Of a DNA stretch of 64,000 bases, positions 42,307 through 51,402 are shown piece after piece. The stretch comes from Eisenbergiella porci. GTDB lineage: Bacteria > Bacillota > Clostridia > Lachnospirales > Lachnospiraceae. Each line of letters begins with the position of its first letter. Position 1 is the first letter of the stretch. A program made the translations under genes and the position numbers. Below the pieces are notes generated by a model. The model saw only the letters and a program-made list of their open reading frames with translations, did not search any database and had not been told where the DNA came from. The stretch is from the NCBI RefSeq assembly GCF_009696275.1, contig NZ_VUMI01000003.1, positions 62,001 to 126,000 of the forward strand, in the 5' to 3' direction.

Positions 42307-42913
42307 TGCCGCTGCCTCCTTTCAGTTCCGTCTGGAAATAATACAGTCCGGCGTTTACGCCGTTTGTGACCGCATTGGTCGTGATTGTGGCGCTGGTAAT
42401 AGCGTCAATTTCGTTGTCTGCCGAAACGCCGTCCTTGGTATAGACGTAGCTTTCCGCCTTTTTGCCTGCAAACTGAGGCTTCAATACCTCTTCCGCCTGC
42501 ATGCCCAGGCCGGGAGTCTCGGAAATGGAGAGAATGGACATTCCGTTGAGCGTATTGTCCATGCGCACACCGATGGTGAACCTGATGTCTCCGCCGTAGC
42601 CCTCATGGCTGGTCACCGTAATCACGTATCCTAAAAGGCCGCCGTCCTTGTCATAGGCAGCGCAGTATTCGTTGATGCTCTCCTGGGTGAAGCCGCCCTC
42701 ATTCAGCACCGCCTGCGCCGCTTCCTCAGAGAAGCCTTCCCCGTCTTCAAAATAATCCGCGTCCTGGAATACCTCCTGGCGCGCTTCCATCCTGGCCTTC
42801 TCCTCCTGCACCGCAATGGGATCCTTCGTCACCTGGTAAACAAGGCCCAGAAGCAGGCCGGAAACCAATGTAATCAGGAATAAAATTCCCGCATCCTTCA
42901 ACATACTTTTCAT
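42299..42913 (-). CDS. rnfG: Rnf complex subunit G (covalent flavoprotein)
   Basis: A 204-aa subunit with one N-terminal helix and an extracytoplasmic FMN-binding domain. The acceptor motif is ITSATITTNAV, where FMN is attached to a Thr by ApbE. SETPGLGM is the second family block. It overlaps rnfD by 4 bp. Confidence 0.94.
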   Translation of the reverse strand: MKSMLKDAGILFLITLVSGLLLGLVYQVTKDPIAVQEEKARMEARQEVFQDADYFEDGEGFSEEAAQAVLNEGGFTQESINEYCAAYDKDGGLLGYVITVTSHEGYGGDIRFTIGVRMDNTLNGMSILSISETPGLGMQAEEVLKPQFAGKKAESYVYTKDGVSADNEIDAITSATITTNAVTNGVNAGLYYFQTELKGGSGNE

Positions 42914-43842
42914 GCCCGTTCTCCTCCTTTACCAAAAGCTTTGGGAAGAGTAAACCTCTCAATCAGGGGCACCAGCAGGTTCCCCAGGATAATCGCATAG
43001 GAAACACCCTCCGCGCTGGCGCTTAAAACCCTGAAAATACCGGTGAGCACACCCAGCAGAATACCGTAAATATACTGCCCCTTCTTGGTCACCGGCCGCG
43101 TTACATAATCGGTCGCCATGAAGAAAGCGCCCAGCATCAGGCCGCCGCCGGAAAGCTGTGCGGAAATATAGTATCTGTCAAGCCCATGCCCTCCGAAAAG
43201 TATCATGAAAACCACAAAGCTTACGATGTATGTACCGGGAATTCTCAAATCGATGATTTCCAGCCAGATCAGCAGGCATGCGCCAAGAACGATGCACAGC
43301 ATGGAGGTTTCGCCGATGGTTCCCCCAGTCCTGCCGATTACCATATCCAGAACATTAACGCTCTCTCCCGCTTTCACTGCGGCAAGCGGCGTAGCGCCTG
43401 TGTAGGCGTCGCAGTTAAAATTGGTCATAATTGAGGCAAAGGAAATCAGCAGAAAGCATCTGGCTCCCAGAGCCGGGTTCATAAAGTTCTGTCCCAGGCC
43501 GCCGAACAGCATCTTCACAACGAGAATTGCAAATACGCCGCCGATGACGCCGATCCACCAGGGCACGCTCACCGGCAGGTTCAGCGCCAGCAGAAGTCCC
43601 GTCACCACAGCGGACAGATCCCCGATGGTGTTCTTCTTTTTCGTTATCTTTTCATATAAAAATTCTGTCAGTACCGTGGATGCGATGGTCACTGCAACTA
43701 TCAGCAGCGCGCGGATACCGAAATTCCAGATGCCAAAGATCGTGGTGGGAAGCAGTGCCGCAATGACCGCAAGCATAATTCTGCCTGTGGAGTCTTTGGA
43801 TCTGATATGCGGGTTGGATGATACCTTCATCAAGTCGCTCAT
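42910..43842 (-). CDS. rnfD: Rnf complex subunit D (covalent flavoprotein)
   Basis: A 310-aa membrane subunit with about nine helices. The flavinylation motif is DAYTGATPLA near residue 165, a classical S/TGAT site. It is also homologous to NqrB. It starts 12 bp after rnfC ends, with AGGAGG upstream. Confidence 0.95.
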   Translation of the reverse strand: MSDLMKVSSNPHIRSKDSTGRIMLAVIAALLPTTIFGIWNFGIRALLIVAVTIASTVLTEFLYEKITKKKNTIGDLSAVVTGLLLALNLPVSVPWWIGVIGGVFAILVVKMLFGGLGQNFMNPALGARCFLLISFASIMTNFNCDAYTGATPLAAVKAGESVNVLDMVIGRTGGTIGETSMLCIVLGACLLIWLEIIDLRIPGTYIVSFVVFMILFGGHGLDRYYISAQLSGGGLMLGAFFMATDYVTRPVTKKGQYIYGILLGVLTGIFRVLSASAEGVSYAIILGNLLVPLIERFTLPKAFGKGGERA

Positions 43843-43854
43843 TGCTCTTTCCTC

Positions 43855-45192
43855 CTATTTTTTATTGGCAGCGTTTGTTTTCTTGCGCTCTGCCAGTACC
43901 ATTTTACGCATGGATTTAATCGCCTGGGTAAGCTGGCGCTTGGCCGGGCAGACATAGCTGCAGCAGCCGCATTCACAGCATTCCATACCGTCATGCTTCT
44001 CAAAGGCTTCCATATCATAATGCTCCGAATAGGTGGAAAGCAGTGTGGGCACAAGCCTGGAAGGGCAGGCCTCCACACATCTTCCGCAGTTGATGCAGGC
44101 CGAAGGCTCTCCCACCTCATCCTTCGACATACACAGCAGTGCGGACGCCGTTTTCGTTGTGGGCACATCCAGATCGAAAATGCCGAAGCCCATCATGGGG
44201 CCGCCCGAAACAATCTTCTCCGGTTCTTTGGAGAAGCCGCCCGCTTCTTCTATCAGTTCATGATAATTCGTTCCGATCCGGACAATAAAATTCTGGGGAT
44301 TGGCAATGGCATCCCCCGTAACGGTAACAATACGGTTCATCAGAGGTTTACCCTCCCTCACCGCACGGTTGACCGCGACCACGGTATCCACATTGTCCAC
44401 GATACAGCCTGCATCCGCAGGAAGCATGGAGGAATTGATGGCCCGCCCGGTCACTGCAAAAATAAGCTGGCGCTCGGAGCCCTGGGGGTACTTGGTTTTC
44501 AGCTTCTTCACCGTAATCCTAGGTTCGTCGCTGGTCATCTCAGTCAAAAGCTTTATGCAGTCCGGCTTATTGTCCTCCACCGCCAACACTCCCTTTGCAT
44601 TTGGGAAAAGCCGCAGAATCACCTGAAGGCCCCCGATGAGCTTATCAGGCTCCTCCAGCATCCTGCGGTAATCCGAGGTAAGATAAGGTTCACATTCGGC
44701 ACAGTTGGCAATCACATATTCTATTTTATCCGGTTCCTTTGGTGAAAGCTTTACATGCGTGGGGAACCCTGCGCCGCCCATACCGACCACGCCCGCTTCC
44801 TTCACCAGATTGATGATCTCTTCTCCTGACAGCTCCTCAAGGGGCTTCACCGGAGGATATTCCACCTCTTCATACCGCTGATCATTCTCAACCACAATGC
44901 TCATCACATTATCGCCGGTGACCACACGCCTCGGTTCAATGGACTTCACCGTTCCCGATACGGTACAGAATACCGATGCGGATACGAAGCCCCCCGCTTC
45001 CGCTATCTTCTGCCCTGCCAGCACATGGTCCCCCTTTGCCACGATTGGCCTGGCGGGCGCGCCGATATGCTGGGACAACGGATACACCAGATCTCCCTTT
45101 GGCAAAACTGCTTTCATGGGCTTATCCTTGGACAGGTCTTTTCCGTCGTATGGATGGATGCCGCCCATAAATGTTAACTTCGCCTTAGCCAT
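43855..45192 (-). CDS. rnfC: Rnf complex subunit C (NADH-oxidising/NAD-reducing)
   Basis: A 445-aa soluble subunit with an NADH/FMN-binding Nuo51-like domain (GMGGAGFPTHVKL glycine-rich loop), an SLBB region and two C-terminal [4Fe-4S] clusters (CINCGRCVEACPSRL and CCECGCCSYVCPAK). The ATG at 45192 follows GAGGGA; the frame is open 47 codons further upstream without a ribosome binding site. It is the first gene of rnfCDGEAB. The complex couples ferredoxin oxidation to NAD+ reduction and ion export. Confidence 0.95.
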   Translation of the reverse strand: MAKAKLTFMGGIHPYDGKDLSKDKPMKAVLPKGDLVYPLSQHIGAPARPIVAKGDHVLAGQKIAEAGGFVSASVFCTVSGTVKSIEPRRVVTGDNVMSIVVENDQRYEEVEYPPVKPLEELSGEEIINLVKEAGVVGMGGAGFPTHVKLSPKEPDKIEYVIANCAECEPYLTSDYRRMLEEPDKLIGGLQVILRLFPNAKGVLAVEDNKPDCIKLLTEMTSDEPRITVKKLKTKYPQGSERQLIFAVTGRAINSSMLPADAGCIVDNVDTVVAVNRAVREGKPLMNRIVTVTGDAIANPQNFIVRIGTNYHELIEEAGGFSKEPEKIVSGGPMMGFGIFDLDVPTTKTASALLCMSKDEVGEPSACINCGRCVEACPSRLVPTLLSTYSEHYDMEAFEKHDGMECCECGCCSYVCPAKRQLTQAIKSMRKMVLAERKKTNAANKK

Positions 45193-45435
45193 TTTAGCTA
45201 TCCCTCTTTTCTTGTTAATTATTGCGTATGCACAGGACGAAAGCCGGAACGCATTTTTCAAACACGCTTTGGTCCCCCTCGCCTCCTGTGTTTCCCCGGA
45301 TCCGCCGTATTCCTCTGCAGCCGTTCTTTTCAAACGGGCCGGTTACCTTCCTGCCGGCAAACCACGGGACGCACGGCATAACATAATCATACCTTAATTT
45401 TCATCAAATTACTACATAAAAATCAAAAAATATGG

Positions 45436-45441
45436 TATATT
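45436..45441 (+). promoter_or_regulatory. Extended -10 promoter giving a probably leaderless transcript
   Basis: TGGTATATT (TGn at 45433-45435, hexamer 45436-45441). The expected start point, about 7 bases on, coincides with the ATG at 45448. No Shine-Dalgarno is present. Confidence 0.45.
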
Positions 45442-45447
45442 AATTGT

Positions 45448-46557
45448 ATGAAAACACGAATTAAGAACATACATACAACTGCCGGAGAAACCATCCGGCA
45501 TTTTCTGGGAGACACGGAAAGTATCCTTTTTTTTGATATCGAAACCACCGGACTCTCCCCCAAAAACGCTTCCGTTTATCTTATCGGCGCCGCGTTTCTT
45601 CAGGATAAAAAGTGGACCCTGCAGCAATGGTTTGCAGAAAACACGGCTGAGGAGGAAGCCATTCTGGACGCTTTCCTGAAATTTGCCGCCCCTTACCGGA
45701 AGCTGGTGCACTTTAACGGGACGACCTTCGATGTCCCCTTCGTACAGGCAAAATGCAAAAAATATGGCCTGGATTCCCCTTTCCCGCAAATGGAGCAGAC
45801 GGACATCTACCGACAGATATCGCCCTTAAAAAATCTGCTCAAGCTGCCCAACTGCAAGCAGAAAACATTGGAGGAATATCTTGGCCTTAACAGAGAGGAT
45901 CCCTTTACCGGCGGCCAGCTGATAGAACTGTACAAGGTCTATCGCCAGGAACGGGATCACCGCCTGCTGGAGGTGCTCCTTCTTCACAATGCGGACGACA
46001 TCCGGGGCATGCTGTCCGTGGTTCCCATCCTTTCCTATCCGGAGCTTTTTGAAAGCATCCCGTCCGCTGTCGGGGCGGAAACGGACCTTTGTACAGATTA
46101 TGCGGGAAACATACAAAAAGAACTCCTTGTCCGGCTCACTTTTCCCGCCGCGCTGCCTGTCCCCCTCTCATTTCATGGAGGAGGCTGTTATTTTTCCGGC
46201 AGCGAAAATACGGGAACGCTGAAAATACCTGTACTTTCCGGCGAGCTGAAATTCTTTTACCCGGATTATAAAAATTACTCTTATCTTCCGGAGGAGGACA
46301 ATGCCATTCATAAATCAGTGGCCGTATATGTGGATAAGTCCCATCGGGTGCCCGCTACTCCCGCCACCTGCTATACGAGAAAAAGCGGCGAGTTCCTGCC
46401 CCAGCATCTCAAGCCGGGACAGGAGGATCTTTTCACCCCGGCCTTCCGGAAAGGGGTAAAAGAAAAGGAAAGCTTTTTCCTTCTGGAAGAAGCTTTCCTG
46501 AATGACAATAAACGGCTGTCCCTCTATGCTGCCCATATACTGGACGGAATGCGTTAA
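45448..46557 (+). CDS. YprB-like RNase H-fold 3'-5' exonuclease
   Basis: A 369-aa protein. Residues 25-190 form a DEDD-type exonuclease domain with FFDIETTGLSP (metal-binding Asp and Glu), HFNGTTFDVPF (second Asp) and HNADDIRGML (Asp/Asp of motif III), matching the RNase_H_2/YprB family. The C-terminal half has no recognised domain. The role in nucleic acid processing is inferred from the family. The gene is divergent from rnfC, and its last four bases overlap the convergent 46554-48842 gene. It lacks a ribosome binding site. Confidence 0.85.
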   Translation: MKTRIKNIHTTAGETIRHFLGDTESILFFDIETTGLSPKNASVYLIGAAFLQDKKWTLQQWFAENTAEEEAILDAFLKFAAPYRKLVHFNGTTFDVPFVQAKCKKYGLDSPFPQMEQTDIYRQISPLKNLLKLPNCKQKTLEEYLGLNREDPFTGGQLIELYKVYRQERDHRLLEVLLLHNADDIRGMLSVVPILSYPELFESIPSAVGAETDLCTDYAGNIQKELLVRLTFPAALPVPLSFHGGGCYFSGSENTGTLKIPVLSGELKFFYPDYKNYSYLPEEDNAIHKSVAVYVDKSHRVPATPATCYTRKSGEFLPQHLKPGQEDLFTPAFRKGVKEKESFFLLEEAFLNDNKRLSLYAAHILDGMR

Positions 46558-48842
46558 TGCGTTCCGTCCTTTTTCTTGCCCGATCCGGCCGCTTCAACAG
46601 CGGGACTGCATTTTCTGCGGTTCATCACAAAATATCCCGGTACTGCAATACAGCCAAGCAGCGTCAGAAGGGATATCACCTGGGAGATACGGAAAATAAC
46701 AGGCTGGCGGTATCTTACAAAGACGGTATGGCTGGCTCCGTCTCCGTTTAACATCACCCTCACACGGTAATTATTTCCGTAGGTTACTTCCAGCGGCGTC
46801 CCGTTTTCATCCTCCGCCGTATAGCCCAGATATTTCTGGATCGGGAAATCCACATACTGCCCTTCCTCCGAGGTTTGATAGGTCAGCTTTCCTTTGGTGC
46901 CCTTCTTTTCATAATCCTGTACAATTACCTTTTCGGCATCGGAAAGCTGCAGATCCGCTGTCAGCTTATCGTCCATCAGCGCATCTATCCGCCATTCATA
47001 TGGATAAATAACGGTGGCATCCGATTTCGGGATTCCTATGATTTTATCCTGATGTCCCACCGTTGTGGTGTCATCATAATCTTTATAGGCAAAATTGTTC
47101 TGATTATAGGGCTGATTCAGGCAGGTGAGCAGGTTCACTCCCACCAGGAATGCAAATACAAGATTCCTGTAGGGCCGCAGCACCTCCGATTCGGACAGCC
47201 AGATGACGCCCGCAAAGATAAACAGGATTCCTGCAGGGGCCAGAAGCCGCCATGGGAACTGGATCGTCCGCAGGACCGGTTCGATGGCCGGAATCAGCTC
47301 CTTCAGCGTCTTGCTTCCGAAATAGCCTGTCACAAGGAAGGTCAGCACACAAGCGCAGCCGAAAAGATAGGTGAGGAAGCTGTCTCTTTTACAGTTCTTT
47401 TCCTTTGATTTCTCGCATACCAGCTTGAGGATGCATATTGCCGCACAGCCCAGGATGGGAAGTCCCAGGGACAGGAAACGGTAATCGTTGGTATGGAAGG
47501 TATCCGCCAGGAAGGAAGCATTGATGGAGTACTCCGAAAAGCCGCTCCAGTCCAGCGCCTTCTGGTACAGGTTTTCCTTCAGGTAGAAGAACAGGAAAGG
47601 CACCAGGAACCACAGATTCAGCAGCACCGTAAGCCCCGCCGCTTTCAGCAGTTCAAGCCATCTTTTGTCACAGAAGAGCTCCCTGATAAAAATAAGACAG
47701 CAAACTGCGAAAATCACGCTCATCGTGGCTGTGCTGAGCACATGGCTTTCAATCACTCCAGTAAAGCCGATTACCAGCCACGGCCATTTCTTCTTATCTC
47801 CCAGCAGCACATGGTAAAAGCCGGCGATAATCAGCGGCAGGAAGGTCAGCGCCAGTGTTTCCCCAAGCGCGCCCCTTGCATAAATATTCGTAAAACGGTA
47901 GGGCATCAGAATATAAAGCGCCGTTCCCAGAATACAGGCATATTTTGACCTGGTAATGGATTTGAATACCCGGAATGTAATCGCTACAGTGGCAATATTG
48001 GCCATAAATATCAGCGTTTTATAGGAAAGCGCCAGGGAAACGCCAAGCAGCCTCAGCACTGCGGGGATATACAGGAACAGATAGGGATACATGCTGTTCA
48101 GATATCCGTTTCCTGCCAGCGCTTCAGGGAAAATAACCACCGGGAACTGCCCGTCCAGCATTCCATCCTTCAGCCCCTCAATTCTGAGCAGATGGTAGCA
48201 GACGTCATCCGCCTGGGCAAAGGCCTGGATAAACAGGGGCATGGAAGAATACAGGCACAGTCCCGCCAATATCAGGAAAGTAACCTTCTGTTCTCTTCCT
48301 GACGGATGCTTTTTCTCATAGGATGCAAGAAAAACGCCGGTTATGGCCAGCAGTATCACTACAGCCGCCAGGAACCAGGCATCCCTGTAAAAAGCGCCGT
48401 GAGGGATCAGGGAAATATTATTTACAATCAGGCTTCCTTTTCCCTGATAGTAAATACGTATATGCAGCTGCTGTGAAGTTTTATCCAGTGTAAAGGTGTA
48501 ATCCCGGGTAGTTTTCACTCCATCCGTACTCTCCAGGCTCCACTGGGCCACCTTTGTACCATTGTCCCATACTTCAATGATATTATCGGACGAGGTATTG
48601 GAATATTCAGGCCTTATGGTATAGGTTCCCTTATCCAGTACATAATCGTCCGTATAGGCAAACATGCCGTAATATGCGGCCGTTTCATCAATGGCAATCA
48701 GCCCTGTATAATCGCTGACGCCCGCTGTCTGGTTCAAATCCGTGCCTTTAAGCACCAAAGGCTTGCTGCCCTCGTTTCCCAGCCAGATAAACAACAAAGC
48801 TGCCAGTACCGCTGCAGCATACAGAATCTTCTTTTTCATCAT
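46554..48842 (-). CDS. Large polytopic membrane protein, GT-C glycosyltransferase/YfhO-like
   Basis: A 762-aa protein. A signal-anchor helix (about 5-22) and an extracytoplasmic beta-rich domain (25-150) are followed by about a dozen helices (155-590) and a C-terminal extracytoplasmic domain (600-725) closed by a last helix and basic tail. The loop after the second helix (QADDVCYHLLRIEGLKDGML) carries the acidic residues expected of GT-C enzymes using polyprenyl-linked donors. Family members are annotated as YfhO-like or 6-pyruvoyl-tetrahydropterin synthase-related. A sugar-transfer role in cell-surface glycopolymers is inferred only. Confidence 0.7.
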   Translation of the reverse strand: MMKKKILYAAAVLAALLFIWLGNEGSKPLVLKGTDLNQTAGVSDYTGLIAIDETAAYYGMFAYTDDYVLDKGTYTIRPEYSNTSSDNIIEVWDNGTKVAQWSLESTDGVKTTRDYTFTLDKTSQQLHIRIYYQGKGSLIVNNISLIPHGAFYRDAWFLAAVVILLAITGVFLASYEKKHPSGREQKVTFLILAGLCLYSSMPLFIQAFAQADDVCYHLLRIEGLKDGMLDGQFPVVIFPEALAGNGYLNSMYPYLFLYIPAVLRLLGVSLALSYKTLIFMANIATVAITFRVFKSITRSKYACILGTALYILMPYRFTNIYARGALGETLALTFLPLIIAGFYHVLLGDKKKWPWLVIGFTGVIESHVLSTATMSVIFAVCCLIFIRELFCDKRWLELLKAAGLTVLLNLWFLVPFLFFYLKENLYQKALDWSGFSEYSINASFLADTFHTNDYRFLSLGLPILGCAAICILKLVCEKSKEKNCKRDSFLTYLFGCACVLTFLVTGYFGSKTLKELIPAIEPVLRTIQFPWRLLAPAGILFIFAGVIWLSESEVLRPYRNLVFAFLVGVNLLTCLNQPYNQNNFAYKDYDDTTTVGHQDKIIGIPKSDATVIYPYEWRIDALMDDKLTADLQLSDAEKVIVQDYEKKGTKGKLTYQTSEEGQYVDFPIQKYLGYTAEDENGTPLEVTYGNNYRVRVMLNGDGASHTVFVRYRQPVIFRISQVISLLTLLGCIAVPGYFVMNRRKCSPAVEAAGSGKKKDGTH

Positions 48843-48930
48843 CTTCCTCCAGATTGTAATATAAGAAGCAACTCATTCTGCTGCGCAGCCGTCCCCCTCT
48901 GCCGGCTTCGCATCCCATTTGTATCTCATT

Positions 48931-48961
48931 GTAACTGCCGGATATCCGTCCTCACAGTTAC
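48931..48961. repeat. Dispersed palindrome copy C
   Basis: GTAACTG (48931-48937) and CAGTTAC (48955-48961) about 90 bp upstream of the GT-C-like gene; the right arm overlaps the end of the ATC-hydrolase remnant. Confidence 0.65.
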
Positions 48962-49215
48962 TGTTCTTTCATGGCATTTTGGCGGTAATATCTGAGATGG
49001 CAGATATCATCGCCGTTTGCAATGGTTTTCGGCAGATCCAGGGCGCAGCCGTAGGCCTATCCGTTCCCTCTGTCACCGCACATGGCTGTATCACACAGGC
49101 AGGCGATCTCCTCATCACTGCAGCCCGCCTTCTGCCATGCCTTCACAAGCGGACAGTAATGAAAATGGATTTCCAGTTCATTATCCGTGCAGCGGATTCT
49201 TGATTCTTGGTTCAT
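48958..49215 (-). pseudogene. Remnant of an L-2-amino-thiazoline-4-carboxylate hydrolase-family gene
   Basis: Translation of the minus strand gives an ORF of 52 codons from the ATG at 49215 (FHYCPLVKAWQKAGCSDEEI, then CDTAMCGDR). It is stopped by TAG at 49059-49057, after which the same frame continues with LDLPKTIANGDDICHLRYY to a TAA at 48960. The HYCPLV, DEEIA-LC and LP-T-A-GDD-C-FR pattern is the C-terminal half of the ATC hydrolase family. The N-terminal half is missing (in-frame TAA directly before the ATG), and the internal stop breaks what is left. TAAGG before the ATG could still direct a 52-aa peptide. The rest of 48843-49330 holds only palindrome copy C and nothing else I recognise. 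Confidence 0.7.
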
Positions 49216-49333
49216 TTACAACCTTACTCATTTTTCCTCATTCCTTCCATTTTTATGTATTTACGGCGGTTCGGCGTCTCTTTGCTGCTTACGCTTACAT
49301 AGCCTGCAGAATCGTACACCGCCGGGCATATTT

Positions 49334-49364
49334 AAAAAAGGGATGCGGCGTACTCCCGCATCCC
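49334..49364 (-). terminator. Intrinsic terminator of the cmk-ispH-rpsA operon
   Basis: GGGATGCGG / CCGCATCCC stem-loop followed by T6 on the minus strand, 35 bp after the rpsA stop. Confidence 0.88.
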
Positions 49365-49399
49365 TTTCAACAGCACAGTATGCTGCCACTCATTGTTAA

Positions 49400-50572
49400 T
49401 TATTCAGCAGAATCTTCTTCTGCCTTCTGCTTTGCGATTACAGCATCAATATCTACGGAAACCACGTCTGCGTCTGCTTCTTCCTGTACAGGAGCTTCTT
49501 CCTTCACTTCCTTAGATTCGGGAGCAAGCATAGCCTTAATACTCAGGCTGATCTTCCTGTCTGTTTCATTGAAATCAACAACCTTTGCCGTAATTTCTTC
49601 TCCTGCCTTCAGAACATCTGACGGTTTGTCCACATGCTCTTTAGCAATCTGGGAAACATGAAGAAGAGCATCAATTCCGGGTTCCAGCTCAATAAACGCG
49701 CCAAAATCAGTCATTCTTGCCACTCTGCCTGTTACTACATTGCCAACTGCATACTTCTCTGCAGCGGTCTTCCAGGGATTGGCATCGTCAAACTTCATAC
49801 TGAGAGCAATTTTGCTGCCGTTGATTTCCTTAATCTGTACGGTAACCTGATCACCAACCTTGAATACCTTCTTGGGGTGTTCCACTCTGCCCCAGGACAT
49901 CTCAGAAATATGAAGCAGTCCGTCTGCTCCGCCCAGATCGATGAATGCGCCGAAATCTGTTACGTTCTTAACAGTTCCTTCCACTACATCACCTTCATGG
50001 ATTCTTTCAAGCAGTTCCTTCTGCATCTCGGCCTTCTTGGCAACGATGAGCTGCTTGCGGTCGCCGATATATCTCCTTCTCTTCGGATTGTATTCGCTGA
50101 TAACGAATTCAATATCCTGTCCTGCGTATTTGTTCAGGTCCTTCTCATAAGTGTCGGAAACCAGACTTGCGGGAATGAAAATTCTGACTTCATCTACCAC
50201 TACGCTTAATCCGCCGTCAAGTACCTGGGTTACCTTGGCAGTAAGCACTTCGTGATTGTTGTATGCTTCTTCTATTCTCTTGTTTCCTCTGTCAGCAGCC
50301 AGGCGCTTGTAGGAAAGGATAACCTGTCCTTCTCCGTCATTTACCTTAAGTACCTTGACTTCCATCTTGTCGCCCGTTTTAACGACCGCTGTCATGTCCA
50401 CGCCGGGATCATTCGTATATTCGTTTTTTGCAAGAATACCGTCTGACTTGTATCCGATATTAAGAATCACTTCTTCAGGCTTAACATCGATAACTGTACC
50501 TTCGACTACCTCTCCCGCATGTATAGTTTTTAATGATTCCTCCAACATTTGTTCAAAAGTTAATTCTGACAT
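49400..50572 (-). CDS. rpsA: Ribosomal protein S1 homologue (four S1 domains)
   Basis: A 390-aa protein with four S1 RNA-binding repeats: about 18-88, 105-170, 190-260 (EGDVVEGTVKNVTDFGAFIDLGG) and 275-345 (VGNVVTGRVARMTDFGAFIEL), then an acidic low-complexity tail. This is the four-domain Firmicutes form rather than the six-domain E. coli S1. AGGAGG lies inside the end of ispH, and the two genes overlap by 20 bp in different frames. It is the last gene of an operon ended by a strong terminator. Confidence 0.93.
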   Translation of the reverse strand: MSELTFEQMLEESLKTIHAGEVVEGTVIDVKPEEVILNIGYKSDGILAKNEYTNDPGVDMTAVVKTGDKMEVKVLKVNDGEGQVILSYKRLAADRGNKRIEEAYNNHEVLTAKVTQVLDGGLSVVVDEVRIFIPASLVSDTYEKDLNKYAGQDIEFVISEYNPKRRRYIGDRKQLIVAKKAEMQKELLERIHEGDVVEGTVKNVTDFGAFIDLGGADGLLHISEMSWGRVEHPKKVFKVGDQVTVQIKEINGSKIALSMKFDDANPWKTAAEKYAVGNVVTGRVARMTDFGAFIELEPGIDALLHVSQIAKEHVDKPSDVLKAGEEITAKVVDFNETDRKISLSIKAMLAPESKEVKEEAPVQEEADADVVSVDIDAVIAKQKAEEDSAE

Positions 50573-51401
50573 AGTTTTGAACCTCCTCGATTAATTTATT
50601 CGGGGTAGACGCTCCGGCTGTAATACCCACCAGGCGGACAGCTTTGGGTAGTTCTAAATGCAAGTCATCAAGTGTCTGTATCAAACAGGTGTGAGCACAC
50701 TCCTTGCAGCATATTTCATACAGCTTTCTTGTATTGGAACTGTGCTTCCCACCGATAACAATCATCGCATCAACCTTCGCTGCAATATCCTTTGCCTCAG
50801 TTTGTCTCTCCTCAGTTGCGTTACAGATAGTATTCACAACACTAATATCATAACCTTTTTTTAGAAAAATTTCAACTAATTCTTGAAATTTATTGTAGTT
50901 AAATGTCGTCTGCGACACAATACACAGCTTTTTCCCGGCCTCAGGTACGAAATCCTGTGCTTCTTTTTCCGATTCAATAACTATCGCCGGAGTGACGGAC
51001 CAGCCCTGAATCCCCTCTACTTCGGGGTGTCCGGCATTTCCGATGATAACTATCTGTCGGCCTGCCGCACTTTCCTTTTCTACTATTTTATGAATCCTTT
51101 TTACAAAAGGGCAGGTGGCATCCACGCATTCCAGTCCCTGTTTTTCTATTTTTTCGCAGATGGATTTGGGCACTCCGTGGGATCGGATGACGATGGTTCC
51201 CTCCGTAAGCTGCTCCAGCGCTTCCTCGGATTCGATGACCTCAACCCCTTTTTTTCCCAGATCCTGCACCACAAATTCGTTGTGGATAATCGGTCCGTAG
51301 GTATATATTTTCTTTCCGGTTTCTATCTGTTCGTAGACCTTATCCACGGCACGCTTTACACCAAAGCAGAAGCCGGCGCTTTCTGCCAGAATTACTTCCA
51401 T
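50553..51401 (-). CDS. ispH: 4-hydroxy-3-methylbut-2-enyl diphosphate reductase
   Basis: The last step of the MEP isoprenoid pathway, forming IPP and DMAPP with a [4Fe-4S] cluster. The 282-aa protein has the three cluster cysteines in GFCFGVKRA (Cys12), VDATCPFV and NTICNATEERQ, and the substrate motifs IIHN, RSHGVP, GNAGHPEV and SQTTFN. It starts one base after cmk ends and overlaps rpsA. In several Clostridia this gene is fused to the S1 domain protein; here the two remain separate. Confidence 0.96.
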   Translation of the reverse strand: MEVILAESAGFCFGVKRAVDKVYEQIETGKKIYTYGPIIHNEFVVQDLGKKGVEVIESEEALEQLTEGTIVIRSHGVPKSICEKIEKQGLECVDATCPFVKRIHKIVEKESAAGRQIVIIGNAGHPEVEGIQGWSVTPAIVIESEKEAQDFVPEAGKKLCIVSQTTFNYNKFQELVEIFLKKGYDISVVNTICNATEERQTEAKDIAAKVDAMIVIGGKHSSNTRKLYEICCKECAHTCLIQTLDDLHLELPKAVRLVGITAGASTPNKLIEEVQNYVRINF

Positions 51402-51402
51402 A

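Noticed and set aside
49017-49661. Plus-strand 214-codon ORF over the end of rpsA and its terminator
   Set aside because: Runs through an intrinsic terminator and antisense to rpsA; composition is that of a shadow frame.
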